Assembly (NCBI GenBank): GCA_035470785.1
Contig: DATIQN010000064.1
Span: forward strand, 62,001-126,000
From: Croceibacterium_B sp035470785
GTDB lineage: Bacteria; Pseudomonadota; Alphaproteobacteria; Sphingomonadales; Sphingomonadaceae
Direction: 5' to 3'
Length of the DNA: 64,000 nucleotides
In this document: positions 26,412 through 34,477 of the stretch, piece after piece
Position numbering within the stretch: position 1 is the stretch's first letter
Layout: each line of letters starts with the position of its first letter
The notes under the pieces: generated by a model
Databases searched by the model: none
What the model was told of the DNA's origin: nothing
The model's input: the letters and a program-made list of their open reading frames with translations, nothing else
Position numbers and translations under genes: made by a program

Positions 26412-27827
26412 TCAGTGGAGATTGAAGAGTGCGGCAAGGCCCAGGAAGCTGAAGAACCCCATCACGTCGGTCATTGTGGTGACGAACACCGTCGAGGTTA
26501 CCGCCGGGTCCAGCCTCATCTTTTCGAGCGCCACTGGTATCACGACGCCCGAAAGTCCGGCCGTCACGCTATTGATGACCATCGCTGCCAGTAGCACGCC
26601 CGACAAGGCCCAGTCGCCATAGATGACCTGACACCCCAAACCCATGAGAAAACCAAGACCGAAGCCGTTGGCGAGCGCGATCCACAACTCGCGGACGATG
26701 ATGCGCCAGGTGTTGCTGCTCGTGATCTGGTTCGTGGCGAGGGCGCGGACGGCCACTGCCATCGTCTGCGTGCCCGCATTGCCGCCCATTCCCGCGACAA
26801 TCGGCATAAGCACGGCAAGCGTGACGAGCCGCGTAATGGTCCCCTGAAACGCGGAAACAACAGCCGCTGCCAGAATGGCGGTCCAAAGGTTCACGAACAG
26901 CCACCACATCCGGCTGCGTATTGTCAGATGAAGCGGCTCGTTGATGTCGCCCTCGCCGGCGCCGGACAACCGCAGGATGTCTTCGCCGGCTTCCTCCGAA
27001 ATGATGTGGACGATGTCGTCGACCGTCAGCTGGCCGACCAGCCGTCCGCTCTCGTCTACCACGGCGGCGCTGATCAGCGCGTACTTCTGGAACCGCAGCG
27101 CGACTTCTTCCTGGTCCATAGTGACCGGGATCAGCGTCTGGTCGCGCTTCATCACATCGGCGAGCGCAACGCTGCGCGGGGTGCGCAGGATCCAGCTCAG
27201 CGCGCACGTGCCGAGCGGCTTGTGCATGGCGTCTACGACGAAGACTTCCCAAAACTCGGTCGGCAGCTCGTCGTGCTCGCGCATGTAGTCGATAAGGCCG
27301 CCGACTGTCATATGCTCGGGCACCGCGACGAACTCGCGCTGCATCAGGCGGCCGGCGGTTTCCTCCGGATAGGCCAGCGCAGACTCGATCGCCGCGCGGT
27401 CTTCCGGCTCCATCTCGGCCAGGATCGCCCGCTGGTCTTCCGGCTCGAGGTCCTCGATCAGCTGGACTGCATCGTCCGTATCGAGCTGCTCGGCGATGTC
27501 GGCGACCGCGCCGGGCGGCAGCGCCTCCATCATGTCTTCGCGAACGTAGTCGTTCAGCTCGGCGATCACCTCCGGGCTGAGAAGATCGGTGATCGCCTTT
27601 GCGAGCTCGGCGCGCTCTTCGTGATCGAGTAATTCAAACAGGTCGGCGATGTCAGCCGGATGGAGCGGTTCGACCAGCTCGTAGGCACGGCTCTCGTCGT
27701 GCGCCTCGAGCGCATCGGCTACCGCGCGGACGAATTCGGGCTTTAGCCGGTTCTCCTCGTCGAGCTCATCGCCCTCCTCGGGCGGTGCGGCTTGGGGTGC
27801 CAGCTCGTCGATCTCGGTCTCGGCCAT
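26412..27827 (-). CDS. mgtE: magnesium transporter MgtE
   Basis: A 471-residue Mg2+ channel. The N domain of MgtE (about 35-160: LHPADIADLFELLDHEER, LEPEDQRAILAEMEPEDR) is followed by a CBS pair (about 160-290) and five transmembrane helices from about residue 315, including the pore segment VLMPIVAGMGGNAGTQTMAV. These acidic cytosolic domains sense Mg2+ and close the channel. Length is standard. No Mg2+ riboswitch is evident upstream. Confidence 0.95.
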   Translation of the reverse strand: MAETEIDELAPQAAPPEEGDELDEENRLKPEFVRAVADALEAHDESRAYELVEPLHPADIADLFELLDHEERAELAKAITDLLSPEVIAELNDYVREDMMEALPPGAVADIAEQLDTDDAVQLIEDLEPEDQRAILAEMEPEDRAAIESALAYPEETAGRLMQREFVAVPEHMTVGGLIDYMREHDELPTEFWEVFVVDAMHKPLGTCALSWILRTPRSVALADVMKRDQTLIPVTMDQEEVALRFQKYALISAAVVDESGRLVGQLTVDDIVHIISEEAGEDILRLSGAGEGDINEPLHLTIRSRMWWLFVNLWTAILAAAVVSAFQGTITRLVTLAVLMPIVAGMGGNAGTQTMAVAVRALATNQITSSNTWRIIVRELWIALANGFGLGFLMGLGCQVIYGDWALSGVLLAAMVINSVTAGLSGVVIPVALEKMRLDPAVTSTVFVTTMTDVMGFFSFLGLAALFNLH

Positions 27828-27924
27828 CGCGGCTTCACTATGCCCGTTGAAGGCAAAAGCAAGCGAAGGGTGACATTGCCCGTGCGGCCCTTATATCGGC
27901 GCCTCACACGACAGGAGACAGACG

Positions 27925-28389
27925 ATGGCCGACGACACCCTCACCCTCACGCTCGACACCGGAAATGGGGGAGGCGGCGACGTCGTCATCAAGATGCGCC
28001 CGGACCTGGCGCCGGGCCATGTTGCGCGCATCACCGAGCTCACCAACGACGGGTTCTACGACGGCGTGGTGTTCCACCGCGTAATTCCCGGCTTCATGGC
28101 CCAGGGCGGCGACCCGACCGGCACCGGCATGAGCGGCAGCGACAAGCCCGATCTGAAGGCCGAGTTCAACGCCGAGCCGCACGTGCGCGGCACTTGCTCG
28201 ATGGCGCGCACCCAGGTGCCCGACAGCGCCAACAGCCAGTTCTTTATCTGCTTCGACGACGCGCGCTTCCTCGACAAGCAGTACACCGTCTGGGGCAACG
28301 TGATCAGCGGCATGGAGCACGTCGATGCGCTGCCCAAGGGCGAGCCGCCGCGCGAGCCCGGCAAGATCGTCAAGGCGACCGTGGGCTGA
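27925..28389 (+). CDS. peptidyl-prolyl cis-trans isomerase (cyclophilin)
   Basis: A 154-residue cytoplasmic cyclophilin without signal peptide. Conserved elements are FYDGVVFHRVIPGFMAQGGDPTGTG (with the catalytic Arg of FHRVI), SMARTQVPDSANSQFFIC and FLDKQYTVWGNVISGME. AGGAG lies upstream of ATG 27925. It is monocistronic: a strong intrinsic terminator follows at once. Confidence 0.95.
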   Translation: MADDTLTLTLDTGNGGGGDVVIKMRPDLAPGHVARITELTNDGFYDGVVFHRVIPGFMAQGGDPTGTGMSGSDKPDLKAEFNAEPHVRGTCSMARTQVPDSANSQFFICFDDARFLDKQYTVWGNVISGMEHVDALPKGEPPREPGKIVKATVG

Positions 28390-28395
28390 CGTGAA

Positions 28396-28422
28396 AAAAG
28401 GGGTGCCGAGGGCGCCCCTTTT
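28396..28422 (+). terminator. Rho-independent terminator after the cyclophilin gene
   Basis: A 12-bp stem (28396-28407 with 28411-28422, one T-G pair) with a 3-nt GAG loop. A-run before and T-run after (AAAAGGGG...CCCCTTTT) make it usable in both directions, serving also the opposing gene that ends at 28441. Confidence 0.9.
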
Positions 28423-28440
28423 CGATTGGTGCTTGCGGCC

Positions 28441-28953
28441 TCAGCCCGCGTAATAGGTGCCGAGTGTGAACCCCACGATGCGTCCGCAGAACGGGATCAC
28501 CATCCATAGCAACAGGGAGAGCGTGGCCGACATCTTGGCGCCGATCGGAATGGCGCCGCCCGGTACGCCCCAGCGTTCGATGCCTTTGCTGAAGTGCCGG
28601 TGGAAAACGACCATGTTGACGCCCGCAAGCGCCATGAAAACCAGTTTCCAGAGGAAGTACGGATTGACCGTGTAGCTCTGCGCCTTGCTGACGAAAAGCA
28701 AGGTGCCGGTGACTACCGCGATCGCGAAAGCGATCCAGGTGAGTGGGAGAGTGTCGCGCTCCATCGCGGCAATCGACTTGCTGCCCGAAGTGAGGCCGAG
28801 CAATCGCAAGTCCATGACGGCGATCACGCCGATGACGGTGACGATGGCAATCACATGGAACGTCTCGATCGTCGGGAACATCCATTCGTTGCTGGCTATG
28901 GTCGAGCCGAGGGTGGAGTTCTCCAGCGTCGCCCACAGGGAACCGGTAATCAT
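28441..28953 (-). CDS. four-helix membrane protein (DUF6644-like), copy 2
   Basis: A 170-residue membrane protein with about four hydrophobic helices (31-50, 71-90, 101-118, 140-165). It shares with the neighbouring gene a first-helix pattern of the form H-h-h-x-I...[DN]xRxLG (here FHVIAIV...DLRLLG with His33) and a third-helix K-h-x-h-x-A-x-V pattern. A conserved membrane His could bind heme or metal, but this is only inference. It starts 12 bases after the stop of its paralogue, so they are an operon. Function unknown. Confidence 0.65.
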   Translation of the reverse strand: MITGSLWATLENSTLGSTIASNEWMFPTIETFHVIAIVTVIGVIAVMDLRLLGLTSGSKSIAAMERDTLPLTWIAFAIAVVTGTLLFVSKAQSYTVNPYFLWKLVFMALAGVNMVVFHRHFSKGIERWGVPGGAIPIGAKMSATLSLLLWMVIPFCGRIVGFTLGTYYAG

Positions 28954-28965
28954 AGTGAGTACTCC

Positions 28966-29499
28966 TCAGTTCGGTGCGTAAGCGATCCAGCGGCCGCCGG
29001 CGATTACCAGGCACCACAGGATCGTCAGGAAAATGGCTCCGGTCCGCAGCGATGCATGTCCGCTGGGAGCGACGTCCCACGTATCCATGCGGTTGCGCAG
29101 CGAACGCTGGAACCACAGCGAACATACCACCGCCACCAGCAGCAGGCTCATCTTGATCCAGAAAACCGAATTGACCATGTTGCGCACCGGTTCGCTGATC
29201 AGCAGGATCACGCCGCTCGCCACCAGCGCAACCAGCGCGGACCACATCCACGGGCGATAGCGGCGATAGGCCGCATCGAGGCCCTGGTCGGTACCGTTGA
29301 CGCCGAGCACGCGCGCGTTGAGCAACAGCACCGAGCTGAACAGCACCGCGATCGACAGGATGTGGATCGTCTGGAAAATCGGGATCGCGTAGAAATGGCT
29401 CTGCAGCCACAGCGCGAACGGCCAGTCCGTGACCCACAGCGAGAATTCGACGAGGTGCGTCGTGCGCAGCAACTCGGTCATGTGAAACAGCCAGTCCAT
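28966..29499 (-). CDS. four-helix membrane protein (DUF6644-like), copy 1
   Basis: A 177-residue membrane protein, first gene of a two-gene minus-strand unit. Hydrophobic segments lie near 38-60, 85-103, 110-130 and 152-172. It has His36 (QSHFYAIP) and His46 (IHILSIAVLF...NARVLG) in or near the first helix, the second matching His33 of the next protein. The two are diverged tandem duplicates. Possibly a heterodimeric membrane complex. No enzymatic motif is visible. Confidence 0.65.
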   Translation of the reverse strand: MDWLFHMTELLRTTHLVEFSLWVTDWPFALWLQSHFYAIPIFQTIHILSIAVLFSSVLLLNARVLGVNGTDQGLDAAYRRYRPWMWSALVALVASGVILLISEPVRNMVNSVFWIKMSLLLVAVVCSLWFQRSLRNRMDTWDVAPSGHASLRTGAIFLTILWCLVIAGGRWIAYAPN

Positions 29500-29590
29500 C
29501 CATCATCCCCTGTGACCGGCAGCAACGCTTCACGGCGCGGCCTCGACCGGCTTCAGAGGCGGAAGATGACTTTGTCCGAGTGGCGAGGCA

Positions 29591-29604
29591 TTGACGCAGA
29601 TCAA
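29591..29604. promoter_or_regulatory. FNR/FixK-like dyad TTGAC-N4-ATCAA
   Basis: TTGACGCAGATCAA matches the TTGA-N6-TCAA core recognised by CRP/FNR-superfamily regulators (FNR consensus TTGAT-N4-ATCAA). It lies in the 257-bp gap between the membrane-protein pair (start 29499) and the secreted protein (start 29757). A perfect 12-bp palindrome GCTCAATTGAGC follows at 29620-29631. The binding protein is not known. Confidence 0.45.
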
Positions 29605-29756
29605 CAGGGGCATTGCATCGCTCAATTGAGCATTCTTTTGCTCGGGCAAAGTCAAGTCAAAGCCGGTCTCAAAGAATGATTTGGTTCGACTCAAAACACC
29701 GTGCTCATGTGGGAGTGATGGTGATCCGGCTGTCGACTCTATGGGGGGAACTTATT

Positions 29757-30212
29757 ATGAAGAAAGCGCTCGTTCTAGCAATCGGAGGCATTGCATTGGC
29801 GGCGATTGCCGCACCTGCAATTTCCGAAGCATACACCGATTACACGCCGCAGAAGGGCTATTGGGATATCACCGCGGTCGAAGTCGATCCCAATCACGTT
29901 GACGATTACCTCGCCGGACTGCGGCGAACGCAAGTCCCCGGCTTCGAACTCCTCAAGAAACGCGGAATGATCGACGATTACAAGTTCATCGTCCGCCGCG
30001 GACATGTGAAAGGCTCGCCCAACGTGCTCATCATGACGCACTCGCCAAGCTACGCCTTCGAAGATCCGAACAAGGCGCGCGATCAGGCGCTCGACAAGGA
30101 AATGCAGGCGCTCCTGGCCAAGAAGGATTCCGATGCTGCGGTCGCCGACTACGAGAAATATCGAACTCTGATGGACGATTCCATGTGGGCCGAAGTCACA
30201 ATGACGAAGTGA
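29757..30212 (+). CDS. secreted protein of unknown function beside membrane-protein pair
   Basis: A 151-residue protein with a signal peptide (MKKALVLAIGGIALAAIAAPAI, cleaved near SEA, about residue 24). The mature part is hydrophilic and begins YTDYTPQKGYWDITAVEVDPNHVDDYLAGL; the pattern of strand then helix suggests a small alpha/beta (ferredoxin-like or dimeric barrel) fold, but I recognise no family. GGGGGGAA precedes ATG 29757; the frame remains open upstream but without a ribosome site. Divergent from the two DUF6644-like genes, so likely part of one module. Confidence 0.65.
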   Translation: MKKALVLAIGGIALAAIAAPAISEAYTDYTPQKGYWDITAVEVDPNHVDDYLAGLRRTQVPGFELLKKRGMIDDYKFIVRRGHVKGSPNVLIMTHSPSYAFEDPNKARDQALDKEMQALLAKKDSDAAVADYEKYRTLMDDSMWAEVTMTK

Positions 30213-30218
30213 CAAGTA

Positions 30219-30246
30219 TTGGCGGCGGGCTCAGGTCCGCCGCCAA
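30219..30246. terminator. bidirectional terminator hairpin
   Basis: A perfect 10-bp stem TTGGCGGCGG / CCGCCGCCAA (30219-30228 and 30237-30246) with an 8-nt loop lies between the secreted-protein gene and the convergent LysR gene ending at 30254. Confidence 0.7.
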
Positions 30247-30253
30247 ATCAGGA

Positions 30254-31138
30254 CTAGAGGCCCGCGCTCACCAGCCAATCGTAGAAGATGCGTACCGGTC
30301 GGTTCTCAAGGTCCAACGGCCGGCAGACGAACCAATAGCTGTAGGGGCTCTGCACCTCGATATCGAACAGTTGCGCGAGGCGCGGATCTCGCGCGCGCTT
30401 GAGGTGGTCGTCATGCATCATGGCGATGCCCAGGCCTTGCGCCGCGGCCTCGAGGATCAGCTGGCCTGAATCGTAGTGGTCGATCGCGGCCGGATGAAGC
30501 CTGGGCATGCCGATCGCCGCCTTCCACGCGTCGAAGCTTTGCGGCAGGTCGCTGTGAATCAGGAAGGTCTGCTTCTCGAGCGCCCCGATGTTCGGGTTGA
30601 AGCCGATTTCTTCGGCGAGTTGCTGGCTGCAGATCGCGTGGACGGTATTGTGATCGAGCTGCAACGCGTGGAAGCCTGGCTCGGGCCTGGTGGTCAGCAG
30701 GATGGCGGCGTCGAGCGTGTCGCCGACGCGGTCGATCAGGTGTGGCCCAGTGTCGATATCGATGTGCAGCCGGGGGTGCAGCTTGCGCAGTTCGGACAAA
30801 CGCGGGAACAACCGTTGCGCTCCAAACAGCGGCAGCACGCCGAGGCGCAAGCGCAGTAGTTGCAGGTTCTCCGACTGGTTCTCAACCGCCGCCGCCAGCG
30901 CATCGAAGTGCGGCTGGACTGCGTCGTAGAACGCGCGCCCCTCATCGGTCAGCTTCATCGTCTGGCCCGAGCGCGAGAAGAGCTTCTTGCCGGTGAAATC
31001 CTCAAGGTTGCCGAGCCGCCGCGACAACGCCGAGGGGCTGAGACCGAGCTCTGCCGCAGCCGCGCGAGCCGATCCGAGGCGGACGGTACGCATGAACGCT
31101 TCGAGCGCTCGCAAGGGTGGGAGGCGGCGGATCGGCAT
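30254..31138 (-). CDS. LysR-family transcriptional regulator (GcvA-like)
   Basis: A 294-residue LysR regulator. The N-terminal helix-turn-helix (LPPLRALEAFMRTVRLGSARAAAAELGLSPSALSRR... region, residues 5-60) begins with the RxLPPLxALxxF pattern of the GcvA subgroup. The effector-binding domain spans about 90-290. ATG at 31138 (MPIRRLPPL) gives the family N-terminus. Its target is not evident: upstream it faces corC on the same strand, not a divergent gene. Confidence 0.85.
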   Translation of the reverse strand: MPIRRLPPLRALEAFMRTVRLGSARAAAAELGLSPSALSRRLGNLEDFTGKKLFSRSGQTMKLTDEGRAFYDAVQPHFDALAAAVENQSENLQLLRLRLGVLPLFGAQRLFPRLSELRKLHPRLHIDIDTGPHLIDRVGDTLDAAILLTTRPEPGFHALQLDHNTVHAICSQQLAEEIGFNPNIGALEKQTFLIHSDLPQSFDAWKAAIGMPRLHPAAIDHYDSGQLILEAAAQGLGIAMMHDDHLKRARDPRLAQLFDIEVQSPYSYWFVCRPLDLENRPVRIFYDWLVSAGL

Positions 31139-31210
31139 GCGACTGCATGTTGTGTTTCGCGCAACAATTGTCGAGGGCCAAAATGCCGCACTGCACAATC
31201 TGTCCGACTG

Positions 31211-32146
31211 CTATTCGCCTTCCGGCTGTTCCTTGGCTTTGGGACGGTGCAGCCGCAGGCGCGTGACGTGGGTCTCGTCGCCGGCGGTCACCTCGATCCG
31301 CCAGCCGCTCGGATGAGTGAGCATCGCGCCGGGCCGCGGAACCTGCCCGGCGAGAACGAAGGCCAGGCCACCCAGCGTGTCGACCGCTTCCTCGACCTCC
31401 GCGAGCCGCGGATCGCCGACGATATCGGCAACATCGTCCAGCTCGGCGCGGGCGTCGGCGTCCCACATACCTTCGCCGATCGGCGTGACCAGCGCAACCG
31501 GTGCCTCGTCGTGCTCATCCTCGATGTCGCCGACGATCTCCTCAACCAGGTCCTCGATTGTGATGATTCCGTCGGTTCCGGAAAACTCGTCGACCACGAT
31601 CGCGAGGTGGGTGCGAGCGGCGCGCATGTCGGCCAGTACGTCGAGTGCGCCGCGCGCTTGCGGCACGTAGAGCGGCTGGCGCATCAGCAGGGTCCAGTCC
31701 CCCGCCGGCGTTTCGCCGCGAGCGAGGAAGGGAAACACATCCTTAACGTGCATCATGCCGATGATCTCGTCGAGCGTATCGCGGTAAACCGGCAGCCGCG
31801 AGTGGCCGTGCTCGGCGAACTGGCTGACCAGTTCCTCCCAGCTGGCATCGGCCGAGACGGCGACGATCTGCCCGCGCGGGATGGCCACGTCGTCGGCGTC
31901 GTGCTCGCTGAAGTGGAGCAGGTTGCGCAACATGGTCAACTCGAGCGGCGAGAGATCTCCCTTGCCGGCGTCGTCGGAACTGGTGGCCTGCTCGTCTTCG
32001 TGCTCGTCGATCGCTTCCTCGAGCTGCGCGCGCAGAGAGGTGTCGGCTTCGCCGCTGTCGAACAGACGGCGGATCGCCTTCAGCAGTCCGCCGCTACTGT
32101 CCGCTTCTCCCGTGGCGGAGTCGCCGGGTTTGGAATAGTCGGCCAT
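31211..32146 (-). CDS. CorC/HlyC-family CBS domain protein
   Basis: A 311-residue cytoplasmic protein with an acidic N-terminus, a CBS pair at about 80-205 (VAIPRGQIVAVSADASWEEL, YRDTLDEIIGMMHVKDV, HLAIVVDEFSGTDGIITIEDLVEEIVGDI) and a C-terminal CorC_HlyC transporter-associated domain (about 225-300). These proteins are linked to Mg2+/Co2+ efflux or act as regulators of it. It follows ybeY by nine bases in the conserved phoH-ybeY-corC order. The apolipoprotein N-acyltransferase gene often found next is absent here. Confidence 0.9.
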   Translation of the reverse strand: MADYSKPGDSATGEADSSGGLLKAIRRLFDSGEADTSLRAQLEEAIDEHEDEQATSSDDAGKGDLSPLELTMLRNLLHFSEHDADDVAIPRGQIVAVSADASWEELVSQFAEHGHSRLPVYRDTLDEIIGMMHVKDVFPFLARGETPAGDWTLLMRQPLYVPQARGALDVLADMRAARTHLAIVVDEFSGTDGIITIEDLVEEIVGDIEDEHDEAPVALVTPIGEGMWDADARAELDDVADIVGDPRLAEVEEAVDTLGGLAFVLAGQVPRPGAMLTHPSGWRIEVTAGDETHVTRLRLHRPKAKEQPEGE

Positions 32147-32155
32147 CGCCCTGCT

Positions 32156-32671
32156 TTATGTCCCCTGCTCCTGGCCCTGTGTCTGGTCGCGGCCCTCATA
32201 TGGGTCCGCCACCCCGATCAGCGCAAGCGCCTTCACCTCCAGCGCCTCCATTGCGTCGGCTTGAACAGGTCCCAACTCGTGGTCGTGGCCCGCTAGATGC
32301 AGCAGACCGTGAATGACCAGGTGCGCCGCGTGATGATCGAGAGGAATTGCCTTTTCGCCGGCCTCGCGGGCGCATGTTTCATAAGCCAGGGCAACGTCAC
32401 CCAACAGCACAGGCGTGCCCTCCGGTTTCAGGCCGAGCAAGTCAGTTCGCTCGAGCATCGGGAAAGACAGCACGTTGGTCGGCTTGTCGCGTTCGCGCCA
32501 CTCGCGATTGAGAGCAAGGACCTCGGCGTCGGACGTGAACAGCAGGCTGGTCGAAAGGCGGGGGTTGGCCAGCTCCGGCGCGACCTGGCAGACGGCGTTT
32601 GCGGCGCGCTCGCTCAGGTCGACCCATTCGCCGCGAGGCCAGGGTTCTTCTATTTCAACCTCGACTTCCAC
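32156..32671 (-). CDS. ybeY: endoribonuclease YbeY (rRNA maturation factor)
   Basis: A 171-residue UPF0054 metalloprotein that acts in 16S rRNA 3'-end processing and ribosome quality control. The zinc-binding motif H-x3-H-x5-H is intact (His121, His125, His131 in HGLLHLAGHDH), and LNREWRERDKPTNVLSFP is the family signature. The start is GTG at 32671, six bases after the phoH stop. The C-terminus is slightly longer than usual and Gln/Gly-rich. Confidence 0.93.
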   Translation of the reverse strand: MEVEVEIEEPWPRGEWVDLSERAANAVCQVAPELANPRLSTSLLFTSDAEVLALNREWRERDKPTNVLSFPMLERTDLLGLKPEGTPVLLGDVALAYETCAREAGEKAIPLDHHAAHLVIHGLLHLAGHDHELGPVQADAMEALEVKALALIGVADPYEGRDQTQGQEQGT

Positions 32672-32677
32672 CGGCGG

Positions 32678-33712
32678 CTAGGCGTCCTTGCCCTCGTATG
32701 CCTCGACAATCCGTCCCACGATCGGGTGGCGCACGACGTCGGCGACCGAAAAGCGCGTGACCGCGATACCCTCGACGCCGGACAGTCGACCCACGGCATC
32801 GGCGAGGCCGCTCATCTCGATGCCGCCGGGGATGTCGACTTGCTTGGGATCCCCGCAGATGACCATCCGGCTGCCTTGGCCGAAGCGCGTGAGGAACATC
32901 TTCATTTGCTCGCGGGTGGTGTTCTGCGCCTCGTCGAGGATCACGAAGGCGTCGGCCAGCGTGCGGCCGCGCATAAATGCGATCGGCGCGATCTCGATCT
33001 CGCCGCTGGCGAGACGGCGGTCGACCTGCTCGGGCGGCATGCAATCGTAGAGCGCGTCGTATAGCGGGCGCAGGTAAGGGTCGACCTTCTCCTTCATGTC
33101 GCCGGGCAGGAAGCCGAGCCGTTCGCCCGCTTCGACCGCAGGCCGGCTGAGGATCAGCCGCTGGACGCTGCCAGTGATCAGCTGGCTCACCGCCTGGGCG
33201 ACAGCGAGATAGGTTTTGCCAGTGCCAGCGGGGCCGAGCGCGAAGATCATGTCCTTGCTGGCGAGTTGGCGCATGTACTCGCCCTGCATCGCGCTGCGCG
33301 GCACGATCGTCTTGCGGCGCGTGCGGATCATGATCGGGGGATGGATGGCTTCGCCCGAGATGATCCCTTCGAGTGTCGGCTCGCCCGAAATGGCAATCAG
33401 CGCTTCGATCGTGCCGGAGTCGAGTTCCTGGCCGGTTAGGAGCTTGTTGTGCATGCCCTTGAGCACGTCGCGTGCGCGGGCGACATCGTCCTCGGGTCCT
33501 TCGATGACGATCTTGTTGCCGCGCGCTCCGATGTACACCCCGAGGCGGTTTTCGAGCTGAACCAGGTTGGCGTCGAATTCGCCGAACAATGCGCCGAGCA
33601 CCGCTTGTTCATCGAATGCAATCTCTGCGCGAGAGCGGCGCGCAGCATCGCGGCGGTCCTCGGGATGGCTCAGCGCCGCCTGGCTGTCGGCGCGATCGGG
33701 TTTGCGGGCCAT
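32678..33712 (-). CDS. PhoH family ATPase (YbeZ/PhoL)
   Basis: A 344-residue P-loop protein. An N-terminal KH-like region (about 30-115, NRLGVYIGARGNKIVIEG) precedes the PhoH ATPase with Walker A GPAGTGKTY (160-168) and Walker B FVILDEAQNT. PhoH proteins of this type work with YbeY in RNA metabolism. ATG 33712 has AAAGGAG upstream. The miaB gene usually directly upstream is separated here by an opposing broken gene. Confidence 0.93.
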   Translation of the reverse strand: MARKPDRADSQAALSHPEDRRDAARRSRAEIAFDEQAVLGALFGEFDANLVQLENRLGVYIGARGNKIVIEGPEDDVARARDVLKGMHNKLLTGQELDSGTIEALIAISGEPTLEGIISGEAIHPPIMIRTRRKTIVPRSAMQGEYMRQLASKDMIFALGPAGTGKTYLAVAQAVSQLITGSVQRLILSRPAVEAGERLGFLPGDMKEKVDPYLRPLYDALYDCMPPEQVDRRLASGEIEIAPIAFMRGRTLADAFVILDEAQNTTREQMKMFLTRFGQGSRMVICGDPKQVDIPGGIEMSGLADAVGRLSGVEGIAVTRFSVADVVRHPIVGRIVEAYEGKDA

Positions 33713-33959
33713 GCGCTCCTTTCATTGGCTCGACCGCGTTCGGCCGGGCAAGGGCAAGATAGGCGCCCAAAGTTGGCGCGCAACCCGTGGTCCGACGAAC
33801 GGAGAGACCCGGCCATCGCTTTCCACAGCTGCCTTATCCGTCCGATCCTCTCGAGCGACAAAACGTACAGCGCAACTGCCTGTTCTGTTGTGAAATGTTC
33901 ATGAAACTCGGTGCTCCGATAAACGTTTGGGACGACCATTGTGTCGAAAGGAAATACCA

Positions 33960-34436
33960 ATGCGTAAGATGTTGCTCGCCGCGCTTGCGGCGACGGTTCT
34001 GGCTCCGAGTGTTGCCACAGCCTAGTCCGCAGGCGAAATTCGCCGGGATCAGCGGGAGGTCTCCCGCGACCAGCGCTAAGTCGATCGCGATCTGGCGAAG
34101 GCCAAATACCAGGAGGCGCGCGAGGATGCGCGCGAGACCCGGCGCGACCAGCGTGAAACCCAGCGGGACTGGCGCGATTACCGCCAGTCGCATCGCGAGG
34201 TGTTCCGTCGCCCGGCCTATGTCGGCCCGTGCGGCTTTCGCTACCGCCCGCTCTCGATCGGCGCGACGCTGGACCGGATGTTCTGGGGCTCGAATTACCG
34301 GATCGGCAACTACGCGACCTATCGCCTGCCTTACCCCGGCCGTCAAAGGATGTACGTCCGGTATGGCAATGACGTGCTGCTTGTGAACGCCCGAACCGGG
34401 CGCGTTATCGCGGTGTATAACAACTTCTTCTGGTAA
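33960..34436 (+). pseudogene. RcnB-like periplasmic protein, interrupted by two stop codons
   Basis: One continuous frame begins at ATG 33960 (ribosome site AAAGGA) with a clean signal peptide MRKMLLAALAATVLAPSVATA, then meets TAG at 34023-34025 where Gln (CAG) would fit, and TAA at 34077-34079 in the charged repeat RRDQREVSRDQR. Past these it reads on in frame through Arg/Asp-rich repeats to RYGNDVLLVNARTGRVIAVYNNFFW, the C-terminal signature of RcnB-family proteins (linked to Ni/Co homeostasis in E. coli). No frameshift is needed. The last 78 codons could be read from a GTG at 34200 but would lack the signal peptide. Confidence 0.75.
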
Positions 34437-34447
34437 GCCTTCCCCGC

Positions 34448-34477
34448 CCGGCGGTCGCCTGCTCAGGCGGCCGCCGG
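34448..34477. terminator. hairpin at the end of miaB
   Basis: A 13-bp stem (34448-34460 with 34465-34477, one T-G pair) and a 4-nt loop overlaps the last codons and stop of miaB, between it and the opposing pseudogene. No T-run. Confidence 0.5.
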
